DNA of 43,657 nucleotides from Bipolaris cookei (Eukaryota > Ascomycota > Dothideomycetes > Pleosporales > Pleosporaceae). A program made the translations under genes and the position numbers. Positions 31,422 to 42,400 of the stretch are shown here, in pieces. Position 1 is the first letter of the stretch. Every line of letters starts with the position of its first letter. Below the pieces are notes generated by a model that worked only from the letters and a program-made list of their open reading frames with translations, searched no databases and was not told where the DNA came from. The stretch spans positions 34,436-78,092 of the forward strand of contig NRSV01000100.1 in assembly GCA_002286855.1 (NCBI GenBank), given 5' to 3'.

Positions 31422-32599
31422 TGTGACAAAATACACGTTCTGTACGTCGATACTCTGCAAACCTCTCGGTGGGAATCCACCTCAACATAAGAGCCGGCAA
31501 CACGCTTTGACTAGTTGTTTCGAACGACACACCCACAGCCTACAGTACCGCATGACAAGGGCCTCATCCTCCTGCGGATTGTGAAATGTCCGTCAGCGAC
31601 AAGCTTTGACATGGAGAGCCGGGGGGAGGGGTCCAACTGCTTCTACATACTCCACATGCAGAAGCAGACCACTTAACTGGATATTACAACGAGAGTCTCA
31701 CCGAGACCTGTTCGTCATAGCGCACGCACACACACTAAACCGCATCTATACCCTCAATATTGACATGTTATCGCTACTATTCCCACTTGTAGAGTATTCC
31801 TCCTCGTGTGCCTCAGACGCACTTATCGAACAAGGGCCTTTGTGGCCGCCTATTCAGGATAGTACGCACCGTGCACGCAAGTACTGCGACGGCGCCGCGA
31901 AACCCGAATAATCCCGCCTTCCTTTTGCCGCTAAGAATCGTAGTATTATCCGGAGCGAAATTTGTAAGACCTAGTAACCAAACAGCGAACTAACAAAACG
32001 GGAAGTCGCTCCTAGGGCTGATGCAGCCTGGGACGAATAAAGAGCATGCTTTTCTTGATGTCTCCTACATATTCGCCTAGAGAAAAAAAGGCGCCGACCC
32101 GTCCGTTAGTACATGGACGGGGGTAGTGGTTAAGCTAACAGCTTGATGCGGTTAAAGTATGCAGAAGCCCCTGGTTTCTTCTCGGTGAAATTATTTGACA
32201 TGGGATGGTTGCATTAACCCTTGGGGATTGCTGTCACGCCAGGGAAAACCAAGGGTTTGGTGCGGATGTTGGGTATGCCGAGGGGCTTTACTGACAGGAT
32301 GTCAAACCCTCATGAATGGCAGCCCTTTACTTAGAAGAAACCTGGGGTTGGGTTCAGAGACAGGTGTCGGCTTCTTTGGCAACGGCCGGCACACGTGGTG
32401 GTGGTTGCGGGCAAGGGGCCCACAGCGCCAGACAACTACTAGCCCATTGCTGTGCCACGACCGTGTTAGTCCTGGGCCTCGCCAGACGGTAAGGCTCACA
32501 GGCCTTGTAGGCCTTTTCTTATAATGGGCTGGCTGCTGTGCAGCACTCGTGTCGATCGGCACCCCCACGGCACCCTCTGTTCAATACCAGCCTTTCAAG
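31422..32599. promoter_or_regulatory. Divergent intergenic region between rhodopsin-domain and BBE oxidase genes
   Basis: 1.18 kb containing both promoters. No specific element can be named with confidence, and no gene is seen. Confidence 0.45.
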
Positions 32600-34334
32600 A
32601 TGCGGTTCCTAAGCTTTGCCCTCGCGATCGATGGCCTTGCATCTGCCTACAGTATCTCCACCAGCTGCAAGACATTCCCTGGTGACAAGAACTGGCCGTC
32701 GCAGCCCGATTGGACTGCTTTTAACAGAACCGTGGACGGACGACTCGTTGCAACTGTGCCCCTTGGAGCAGCATGTCACGGATCGGCTTTCGACAGCGCA
32801 AAGTGCGAGAGTCTGAAGAGCCAATGGCAGACAGAAAAGATTCAGTATGCAATCTTACCCAATGTTTCAAGAGTACTCGTATTTACATCGGTCTAGTTAT
32901 GAGTCCTCCTCTTCGGTCATGGCGCCGTTCTTCGCAAACCAGAGCTGCGATCCGTTTCAGCCTCGTGACCGCCCGTGTGAACTGGGTAACTATGTTCGGT
33001 ATGCTGTGAATGCCTCGGGTCCTCTGGATATCCAGCGCACAGTAGACTATGCCACTCAGAGGAACATTCGTCTAGTCATCCGTAACACTGGCCATGATTA
33101 CCTTGGCCGCTCTACAGGCGCAGGGGCTTTGGCAGTGTGGACCCACTACCTCAAGAACATCACTTATGTTCCGACGTACCAGAGTGCCGAGTACACTGGC
33201 CCAGCTTTTAAGATTGGTGCTGGTGTCCAGGGATTCGAGTTGATGGCTGCTGCCCGAGACCGCGGACTAGTCACTGTCGGAGGCGAATGTCCCACTGTCG
33301 GTGTCGCAGGTGGCTACACCCAAGGTGGAGGCCACTCAGCTGTGAGCACCAGCTTTGGCCTCGCCGTTGACAACGCTCTCGAATTCCAAGTTGTGACCGC
33401 CTCCGCTAAGCTTGTCAATGCCAGCCCGCGCGAGAACCCAGACCTGTACTGGGCCCTCAAGGGCGGCGGCGGCAGTACCTACGGCATCGTTGTCTCCATG
33501 ACGGTAAAAGCCTACAAGGAAGCCGTCTTCGGCGGCGCCTCGCTCTCCTTCTTCGCAAAAGACATGAGCAAAGACGTCTTCTACAGCGGCATCCAAGCCT
33601 TCCACGAGGAGCTCCCTGGCATGGTCGACGCTGGTGCAATGGTAGTCCACTACTTCACCACGAGCTTCTTCTCTATCGCGCCACTTAGCGCCTACAACAA
33701 GACCGAAGCCCAGGTCAAGACCATCATGGCTCCCTTCGTCGCAAAACTTACCTCTCTGAACGTCACCCACACGGTATCCTACTCCGCCTTCAACACCTAC
33801 TATGAGCACTACGACAAGTACTTTGGACCCCTTCCCCTCGGCAACATCCAAGTCGGCATCGCTCAATACGGCACGCGTCTCATCCCCCGCGCTGTCGTCG
33901 CCAGCATCGCTTCCACGTGGCAAGCCGTCATCGAAAAGGGCGTAACGTGGATCGGTGTAGGCACAAATGTCGCACCCTTTGGCTCCGACAATACCACCTC
34001 CGTTCATCCTGCATGGCGCAAAGCCATCGTCCATGCTACACTTACCCTTCCATGGAATTTCACCGCGCCGTGGTCTGAAGCCTTTGAGGTCCAGAACAAG
34101 ATGACCTACGAAGTTGTCCCACTGGTTGAGAAGGCGACGCCGGGCAGTGGTTCGTATGTTAACGAGGCAGATTTCCGTCAGCCCAACTTTCAGAATACGT
34201 TCTGGGGAAGCAATTATCAGAAGTTGTTGGGGATTAAGAAGAAGTGGGATCCCCAGGGCTTGTTTTATGCTACTGTGGGTGTGGGCAGTGAGGCCTGGTC
34301 GGTTGGGACTGATGGGCGCATGTGTCGGGCGTGA
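32600..34334 (+). CDS. Secreted FAD-linked BBE-type oxidase (2 exons)
   Basis: FAD-binding oxidoreductase of the berberine-bridge/6-hydroxynicotine oxidase family, a secreted oxidase often acting on sugars, alkaloids or secondary metabolites. The substrate here is unknown. The start MRFLSFALAIDGLASAYS reads as a signal peptide. Exons are 32600-32844 and 32897-34334, the intron is 52 bp (GTATGC...CTAG), and the product is 560 aa. Splicing creates HYESSSSVMAPFFANQSCDPF, a family landmark. The FAD domain has NTGHDYLGRSTGAGALAVW with the His (about 148) and GGECPTVGVAGGYTQGGGHS with the Cys (about 213), the pair used for bicovalent FAD attachment. DLYWALKGGGGSTYG follows. The C-terminal BBE motif is NYQKLLGIKKKWDPQGLFYA. 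No biosynthetic core gene is adjacent, so a secondary-metabolite role is not supported by the neighbours. Confidence 0.93.
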
Positions 34335-34612
34335 GAGCGATTGGTCGAGTTTATTATAGAACCAACTTAATATTAATACTGCTTCAAATCATTCTGTCAA
34401 TCTTCAAATACGTGGTGACGTGACTGTATCAATCTACCAATATAAGCGCTTAAAGAAATTAGCAAGTGCAAGAGACTTACTCAGTGTTTCCACCAATAGT
34501 GTTGTGCGCACGTACCACACTCATCTTCCACAAAAAAATATCCACACAGCCCCAACTACCCCAATTACAAGTATTATCATCAAAATGAAGGCCACGTTGG
34601 CAAAAAAAGGAT
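34335..34612. other. Short intergenic, no gene
   Basis: Between the BBE oxidase and the tRNA. An A7 run at 34602-34608 is the T-run terminator of the minus-strand tRNA. Confidence 0.5.
34602..34608 (-). terminator. RNA polymerase III T-run terminator of tRNA-Ala
   Basis: On the minus strand, seven T residues follow the tRNA 3' end by four bases. This is the standard Pol III stop. Confidence 0.8.
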
Positions 34613-34683
34613 GGACTCGCGGGGAATCGAACCCCGGACCACTCCCATGCTAAGGGAGTATTATACCACTAAACCACAAGCCC
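34613..34683 (-). tRNA. tRNA-Ala, anticodon AGC
   Basis: Cloverleaf on the minus strand, 71 nt. The acceptor GGGCTTG pairs with CGAGTCC. The anticodon arm is ACTCC(C) TTAGCAT GGGAGT with anticodon AGC. The T arm is CCGGGG TTCGATT CCCCGC with a good B box. The acceptor has G3 opposite U70, the identity pair of alanine tRNAs. No intron. Confidence 0.95.
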
Positions 34684-35480
34684 AATGATGAAATTGAATA
34701 GAAACCGTCATTTCTTATTCGATGAAAACTTGAACCTTGAGTTTCTTTATAATCTTACAATACAAAAATGTTTCCCACGTAGATCGAAGGTACCCGATCT
34801 CATCGCTCATCAGAGTCAGCCCAACCCACCGAAGCGAACAAACCCCGCTGACTCGCGGGCCGAGCTACCATCTGCACACTAGCAGCTGTGCTACTGCACA
34901 GCTTCCCAACTAAGATTAGACAACGACGCATTCGCGCAGTAGGGCTCGGACAAATGTCACTTGGGCGATCCGCCATGTGCTATTGATTCCATGACCCTGA
35001 CTTATTCTTTGCGCTTCAAAGCCGCTGCCTTTATCCAAACTACTCGGTAGAGAGAACATGTGCCGGATGCGGGCGATGCTACCCTACATTAGTGTAGTGG
35101 TAGATGGAAAGCGCAGTGCTCAGATGGGGACTAGGCGTGCTTCATACTCCAATAGAGATGGAACGCGCGATGGGGAGTTTCGACCCGCTGTGCTGCTTGA
35201 GATGGCAGATTTTGATGGTGCATTGGGCGGAGGGTGTCGTGTTGTTACGTGGCGAGCGGGTGCTTGTAGGGAATGGTGTGGACTTGACTCTGAGTAGAGG
35301 CCAAGGCACGGTTGAATGTAGGCGAAATTACTGGGGCATCTTGAATGATTTTGATTATTGTATTTGCCCAAGGCTTCTGCTTAGGCTTTGTGTAGTGGCC
35401 ACTTCAATATCATGACGGGACATGTTCCCGCGTAGTCGAGACAACTTCTTGAGACATTTATGAAGCAAAATATGATGATT
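34684..35480. other. Intergenic, no supported gene
   Basis: Short frames only. It contains the 5' flank of the tRNA and the 3' flank of the glycine-zipper gene. Confidence 0.5.
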
Positions 35481-36599
35481 TCAAGATCTGGTTTCGAGTT
35501 TGCGGGGATATCCTTTCGGTTCCGATGTGGTTGAGCGCTCTGGGCCGTAGCTAATTGATTTGGACTCCAGTTCTTTCTCACGCTTCTCCAACGCCTTTTC
35601 CCTCTGTTCCAATTCAGCTTCTCTACAGTCCAGCTCAGTCTCGCGCTGGTTGAGTCTCTTCGTTCGCTCATCCGCCTCCCCTTCGTTGTATGCGTCTGAC
35701 CCCTGCTTGCCTTGATGTGGATCATCCTTCGTATTGTCGTTGCCGTCCGTATCTGGCACTCGGTTGCTGCCATCGGTCGGCCTAGAATTTAGTTTTCGTG
35801 GCTTTTTACGACCTTGATGGCCGTCTGTATGGGCCGAGCCTTCATGCGGCTGCTGCACTGATGTGCCGTCCTTAGACTCCGGCACTGATTCACCACCGGT
35901 TGCCTGTGCACCCGCCTTGGCCGCATCCGAGACATCCTCTTGTTTTGGAATCATGCCCTTTGCATTCTGCAGCCATCCTTCATCCAGCTGACCTCCACCG
36001 CCCTCACTTTTGAACTTCTCAAGCTCCTCAGTACCAGGCATCTCTTCCTCTTTGGCCTGGCCAACCATCTTTTCCAATGTCCTCTTTTGCTCCTCGCTCG
36101 CTGCCCATTCGGGCAGAAAGCTCGTCAGTTTTCTCATCCCTTTCCCTGCTACTTTGCCCATGTTCACGAAAGGTCCATGAATTGCCCCTGTAACACCGCC
36201 TATACTGGCGCCCAGTCCACCCAGTAGCGTCGACGAGATACCTCCAATTAAGGTCCCACTTATTGCTCCCAAAGTCGCTCCTGGTGCAACACCAAGACCT
36301 GTACCCATAGCCATGCCCTGAAATGCGCCTGAGCGTAGGTACTTTGCTGTTTTTCCAAATGACTCGGCTTCAACCTCGGCATTCGTAGCTTCTGCTGTTA
36401 ATTTCTCTCGTTCTTCAGGATCGCCGGCTGCTGCAGCCGCATCCTTCAATTCCTTGGCTTTCTTCTGAGCTGCGAGGGCAGCGTTGGCGGCTTTCCCTGA
36501 TTCCTGGCGGACTTCTTCATCGGAAACAGTGGGTTTGTTAGATTTCTCGTCCTCCTTCGGCTTCTGATCACCGTCTTTGTTCAACTTTTTTGGAGGCAT
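35481..36599 (-). CDS. Unrecognised protein with glycine-zipper segment and heptad coiled coil
   Basis: I do not recognise this 372-residue protein. The single exon starts at a clear ATG (MPPKKLNKDGDQKPK). Residues 1-85 are Lys/Glu/Ala-rich and helical. Residues about 91-142 are a Gly-rich, weakly hydrophobic stretch (GTGLGVAPGATLGAISGTL, then IGGISSTLLGGLGASIGGVTG) with GxxxG and GxxxGxxxG spacing, like glycine-zipper membrane segments. A short region GMRKLTSFLPEW follows. The middle (about 190-310) is disordered, charged and Gly/Asp-rich. Residues about 319-346 are four exact heptads (RETELDC, REAELEQ, REKALEK, REKELES), predicted to form a coiled coil. No signal peptide is seen. It is likely a membrane-associated scaffold or self-assembling protein, but its function cannot be stated. 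Neighbours are a tRNA and a broken transposon. Its intact frame contrasts with the broken elements to its right. Confidence 0.75.
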   Translation of the reverse strand: MPPKKLNKDGDQKPKEDEKSNKPTVSDEEVRQESGKAANAALAAQKKAKELKDAAAAAGDPEEREKLTAEATNAEVEAESFGKTAKYLRSGAFQGMAMGTGLGVAPGATLGAISGTLIGGISSTLLGGLGASIGGVTGAIHGPFVNMGKVAGKGMRKLTSFLPEWAASEEQKRTLEKMVGQAKEEEMPGTEELEKFKSEGGGGQLDEGWLQNAKGMIPKQEDVSDAAKAGAQATGGESVPESKDGTSVQQPHEGSAHTDGHQGRKKPRKLNSRPTDGSNRVPDTDGNDNTKDDPHQGKQGSDAYNEGEADERTKRLNQRETELDCREAELEQREKALEKREKELESKSISYGPERSTTSEPKGYPRKLETRS

Positions 36600-37321
36600 C
36601 CTGTGAGTTGTGCCTATTCAAAACCCGTGTTGTTTTGCAGCTCTGCTGTTAAAGAGAGGTCGCATATTGAAGTACGTCATCGACGCTAGCATGACGCTAA
36701 AGCGCTGAGAATTCAAGAATTCATACATGTCGCCTGTCTTTACATTCAGAACGTTTGATTGATGACGAACTAATCGCGTTCTCCCTGTAGTATTGATACA
36801 GATGTCTGGAAATGCCTATTTGTAATTGCAGTCTTAGTCCAAAAATGTGCAGCCATAATGTCCATCCACTCGTAACGGAACAACCGCCATAACGGAACAA
36901 CATCCTCTTCTCTGCTACCTAGAAAGTGCCAACGCGATCGCATAAGAGTACATGTATAGTGATTTCATAGGTTTACAGGTCTTATGTACGCTGCAGTGTT
37001 CAAAGTAAAGAATTACAGCAATCTTGAGCTTGTTATTGGAGGTTCTGTTCGCGACATTCATTCGCGTCTCAATTGTTTGCTCCTTCTAGGTCACAAAAGA
37101 TAACACATTCTCACTATTCGAAACTATAAGCCGAAGGCTCTATCACGAAAGCCTTCGTCCTGAAGCTCTGGTGGCATATCGCATCTGTGATGAGATATTC
37201 GAGAGTATCTCCGGTCGAGAGGAAAGATTGCTACAGAGCTTGGTATTTCATTAAGCGTACTTTGTCATCATGTACTGAAAAACACGCTATTCTCTATATA
37301 GTATAAACTGCCTCCTGCATC
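36600..37321. other. Intergenic, possible old transposon edge
   Basis: No gene. The motif TAACGGAACAAC occurs twice 17 bp apart at about 36870-36900, a form typical of transposon ends, but I found no clear inverted partner after 38995. Confidence 0.4.
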
Positions 37322-38995
37322 ATGCTATTTTTGGCTCACGTTTGTCCGCCGCAGCGAGCCGTTGATGTTTGCGCTGTGCACCATCCATCCACATCACTAC
37401 CACTACACCAAGTAGCTATGGATCTAGCCAGACCAGCATTGGCGCAGAACCTATCTACGACTGTACTTAGGACTTATACTGCTCTAGCAGAACGCAGCGA
37501 TGTCCCTGTGTCCCGTACCACCATGTGGTATCGTGCGAACGGACGACCGTCGCGACGAACGAAGGCCCAACGCCAGCAGTACCTCACACCGTCGAAAGAA
37601 AAGGCCTCCGTCCAGCATATAATCAGATCAGCAGCTATCGGGTTTCCCTTGCGGATCAAGGATACACCTCCCCTAGCCTTCAGTATTGCCCGCCGGCAAT
37701 CCGTGACGAAAGCGATTAAGCCGCCGAACAAGAACTGGCCTCAGGCCTTCGCAAAGCGCCATCCAGAACTCGTGCAGAGGAATAACAGGATGATAGACTG
37801 GAATCGTCACGACAACAATATACATGACAAGATTTCACATTGGTTTGAGGTAATTGAATCAAAGCTTTGTAGGCCGGATATACTGCCGAAGAACGTGTAC
37901 AACATGGACAAGACAGGAGCGATGCTTTCTATGCTAGGCTCTGTCAAAGTTCTAGTAGGTAAGGATGACCAAAGAGGCTATAGAGGTGCCAGCGTAAAGT
38001 AAACAATAGTGACTGCCGTTGAGTGCGTGTCGGCAAGTGGTGAGTGTCTAAACCCAATGATCATCTGGTCAGCTTCTACCATCGAAGCAACTGGATCACG
38101 TACTCGACCCCAGGATGGGTCTATGCATTCTCGGAGTCTGGCTACAACGACTCCTACCTTAGCTTAGAGTGGATGAAACGAGTGTTCGACCCCCAAACCA
38201 AAGCACGAGCTAACCAGAAACCACGAATGCTAATTTGTGACGGCTTTGGCACACACGAAACTCTTGAAATACTAGATTTCTGTTTTGAAAACAACATTAC
38301 TCTATGCCAACTTCCCTCTTATACCTCTCACAAGCTCCACCCCTGCGATGTTGCGGTCTTTGCTCCACTGAAGACCGCTTATCGCGACCAGGTAGAACGG
38401 CTATACCGAGGCGGTATGGCTACGATAAACAAGGAGCACTTTACGGCTCTATAATACCCTGCAAGAGAGTCGGCAATGACTAAGAAGAGCATCCTCGGAG
38501 GATAGGCCAAGTTTGGTTTATTCCCTCTTAACCCAGATAGAGTAATCAGAGACATCGCAAAGCCAGTGTCCGCCGCACTTAGCCTATTGCCTATCCATGC
38601 AGCTAGTGAAGAGAGTGAATTAAGATCAGATTCAGCTCCTATCGAAGATGAATGACGAAGCTAGGACTTGCTAGAAGACAAAATCAGAGATCATTGGGAA
38701 AGGGAAGGCGAGGATGATGAGCTACGAAGACATCGAAGCAGCATGAGCGAAGCGTGCTGAGCAGGAGGCGAACAAACAAGCGCAAGGCAAGAGAAAACGT
38801 GGCCAGCCGAGGCGCATTGCAGTAGAAGCAGTGGTAGAGCAGGAAGCAGATGCTACCACAGACAAGGAAACACGTAAGAAGCCTAAACGTGCACAGGAGG
38901 CCGAAGAAGCCTCGGCGCTGCAGGCAAGCGTAACACATGTTGCAGAAGAGAGCGTACCGCAACCTTATAGAGCCCCAGTCGCGTGTGTGTGGTAG
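37322..38995 (+). pseudogene. Third DDE-1 (pogo/CENP-B type) transposase, broken
   Basis: Transposase relic of a different fungal family from the two above. The likely start is the ATG at 37418 (MDLARPALAQN), with an open frame from 37322. The N-terminal HTH (VPVSRTTMWYRANGRPSR) and KNWPQAFAKRHPEL are DNA-binding parts. The first catalytic Asp is in YNMDKTGAML and the second in LICDGFGTHET. Then comes LPSYTSHKLHPCDVAVFAPLK with the third, followed by REHFTAL-like and GLFPLNPDRVI segments. The C-terminal basic linker (QGKRKRGQPRR) ends in PYRAPVACVW. Lesions are TAA at 38000, a frameshift near 38070, TAA at 38452, further stops near 38502 and 38653, and a frame change in the tail. Domain order follows intact fungal homologues over the whole length. 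Confidence 0.85.
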
Positions 38996-39482
38996 CAGAG
39001 GTTGACGTTAGGAGGTTATTCGCTCAGACTTAAGCCTTGTGTTACTTGTATACCTGTAGCAATGTCTATCCTGCATCCTGTAATTAAGAAAACCCCTCAC
39101 GGAGATTCAATGTCATCTGCACAATTCACTACTCGTCTCGCGCTGGACGTGGATTACTTCATGGCTACAGCCTTGTGTCTGACATTCAGGTGCATGCGCT
39201 CAGCCATGCCTACCCCTCCCAAGCTGTGATGCGACACCCTAATCACACTTCACAGCAGCGAGCGCCCGCCTTAGCTTAGAACGCGATCGCAATCTGCAGC
39301 TCTGTGATACAATAGCACAGTACAGTGCACCTCTGTGCTTTCTTTTCCTATCACTAATGCTTAGGGTGCGAAGGCCCTGCTAGACAGTCTCGTCACCGCA
39401 CGCTCTTGCTACTAGGCTGCCGCGTCGAACCTACCGCGTTTTGTTCCTGCTACATGCCGCGAACCTGCACCCGTACAAAGCG
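38996..39482. other. Intergenic, 5' flank of the NLR pseudogene
   Basis: No gene seen. It probably contains the 3' terminus of the transposon and the former NLR promoter, but I cannot mark either. Confidence 0.4.
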
Positions 39483-42400
39483 ATGCGTCTTCTTAAGTAT
39501 GGAGAAAACGAAAACCTATCTATCGCCGAGTTTGATGAAGACAGAAAGCCGCCGTATGCGATACTTTCCCATAGGTGAGGAGCGGAAGCGGACGAGGTAA
39601 CATTCGAAGACGTGGTAGGGAACACGGGCAAGAACAAGCCTGGCTATGCGAAGATTTGCTTCTGCGGGAAACAAGCTCAGCGAGATGGCTTGCAGTACTT
39701 CTGGGTCGATACCTGCTGCATCAACAAGGCAAACAAGGCTGAGCTGTCGCTGGCTATTCGGTCTATGTTTCGCTGGTACCGCAACTCGGCTCGATGTTAT
39801 GTCTACTTGTCAGACATCTCGTGCCGACCTTTGGACACCACGCTAGCGTGCAACCTGCAGGGATTGCAGTTGCAAAGAACCGATTGGTTTACTTGGATCT
39901 GGATATTACTGTTTATCCATCCTGTGTTTCGCTGGTATCACATAGTAGTTCAACGTTCCTTCGCCTTATTAAACTTTTCTAGTCCGCATGTATACGAATC
40001 TAAAATCGAAAAAAGCGAATGGTTCACTCGAGGCTGGACGCTCCAGGAGCTTCTCGCGCCGAGCTCGGTCGAGTTCTTTTCACGAGAATGGGAGAAGCTT
40101 GGTGATAGGATATCGCTAAAATCCGTTATTCACGAAGTTACAACGATCCCACATGACGTCCTTGAGGGAGCCCCCATCTTCCAATTTAGCGTCGACGAAC
40201 GGTTGCGATGGAGACAAAATCGGGACACCAAGGTTAAGGAGGATGCGGCATACTCATTGTCTGGCATCTTTAACGTTGACATGGCGCCTGTCTATGGCGA
40301 AGGCAAAGAGAGCGCATTCCGACGGCTCTACGAAAAGATTCGGCAGCAAGAAGAGTGCCTTCTTAGCTTATGTGGCACAGACCCGCGTAATGATAAGAAG
40401 CGCATTGAGGACACAAAGGGCGGATTGCTGAAAGACTCATACCGCTGGATCCTTCACAACGAGCATTTTCGGAGATGGCACGACGAGCTGCAGAGCCGGC
40501 TGCTTTGGATTAAAGGTGACCCTGGTAAGGGCAAGACGATGCTGCTCTGTGGTATTATCGACGAGCTGCAGACGTCGAGTGCGATCGCCAAGACAAACAC
40601 GGTATCTTACTTCTTCTGCCAGGCTACTGACGCGCGCATCAATAGCGCTACAGCCGCGCTACGAGGGCTGTTGTACATGCTCATGAAACAGCAGCTATCG
40701 CTTGTATCGCATGTTCGTAAAAAGTACAGTGAGGCGGGCAAGAACGTGTTTGAGGATGCAAACGCATGGGTTGCTCTGGTTGATATCTTTACGGACGTGC
40801 TGCGGGACCCGAGCTTGACTACTACGTACCTGATCGTCGACGCGCTGGACGAGTGCGTTACTGACCTGCCAAAGCTGCTTGACTTTGTCGCAAAGCAGTC
40901 GTCCGCCTCTTCCTGCGTCAAGTGGGTCGTCTCTAGCCGTAACTGGCTAGAGGTTGAGAGATGTTTAGAGCAGGCAGGTCACAAGGTCAGCCTGAGCCTT
41001 GAGCTAAATGCGACGTCTGTGTCGACCGCAGTTGAAGCCTATATCGATCAAAGGGCCTCTGAGCTTGCGCAGCAGAACAGGTATGATGAGCGAACTAAAC
41101 GCGCTGTACTCAAGCATTTAATGTCGAATGCGAACGACACCTTTGGGTAGCGCTAGCGTGTCAGTACCTTCAGGCGACAGCGAGACGAAACGTTCTGAAG
41201 AAGCTCGAATTGTTCCCACCTGGACTAGACGCCCTATACGAACGGATGATGCAGCAGATTAGCAAGACAGACGATGCTGGGCTGTGCAAGCAGGTGCTAG
41301 CTATGGTCGCACTCGTGTATCGGCCAATCACGCTTAAGGAGCTAGTAACCCTTGTCGAACCGCTTGAAAGCATAGTCGACGACTTAGAGTTACAGGAGAT
41401 TATCGGTCTTTGCGGCTCGTTTCTTACCTTACGAGAGAAGACTGTGTACTTTGTGCATCAATCAGCTAAAGACTTTCTCCTTGCTAAGGCTGCTCAAGAC
41501 ATTTTTCCAGCTGGACAGGAGACCGTCCATCAGGCTATCTTCACCAGATCACTTCAAATTATGTCCACAACCTTGCGACGGGACATGTACGACCTAAAGG
41601 TGCTAGGCACACGTATTGATGACGTCGAGGTGCCTGAACCAGACCCGCTAGCAGCGTTGCGCTACTCGTGTGTTCACTGGGTCAACCATCTATGCGACTC
41701 GAATCCTATATCTTCTATAACCTATACAGAATGTCTTCAAGACAGAGGCGTTATTGATAGGTTCTTAAGGGAAAGGTTTCTATACTGGCTGGAATCCCTT
41801 AGCCTTTGCAAGGGCATGTCAAAAGGCGTAGTCTCGATAAGGGAACTACAGATGTTATTGCAGGTGTGTCTACGACAAGCGACGCCGCTAGATGTTTTCT
41901 TTAATAACTGTAGCTAGGGACAGAGGAAGGCAATTTTATTTACTCAGCTTGTATATGATGTATACCGATTCGTCATGTACTACAAACAAGTGATCGAGAG
42001 TAGCCCTCTTCAGGCATATGGATCTGGGCTGTTGTTTAGTCCAAAGCAGAGTATAGTGAGAAAGTTATTTCAGCACGAAGGGCTAGAAGGCGTTGCTCTA
42101 AAGCCAGGTATGAGCGACGGCTGGAGCGCGTGTCTGCAGACGCTCGAGAGCCATAGCGATTCGGTTACCTCAGTGGCCTTCTCGCACGACTCGACGCGGC
42201 TGGCTTCGGCGTCCGGCGACAGGACTGTCAAGGTCTGGAATACGAGCAGCGGCGTGTGTCTGCAGACGCTCGAGGGCCATAGCAGTTGGCTTACCTCAGT
42301 GGCCTTCTCGCACGACTTGACGCGGCTGGCTTCGGCCTCCTACGACAGGACTGTCAAGATATGGGATGTGAGCAGCGACGCGTGTCTGCAGACGCTCGAG

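Noticed and set aside
33336..34034. 232-codon minus-strand frame opposite the BBE oxidase
   Set aside because: Antisense shadow of a clear FAD oxidase exon.
32600..34334. Secondary-metabolite cluster around the BBE oxidase
   Set aside because: No polyketide synthase, NRPS, terpene synthase or P450 in the window.
36870..36903. Repeated TAACGGAACAAC as terminal repeat of the third transposon
   Set aside because: No convincing inverted match after the transposase end at 38995.
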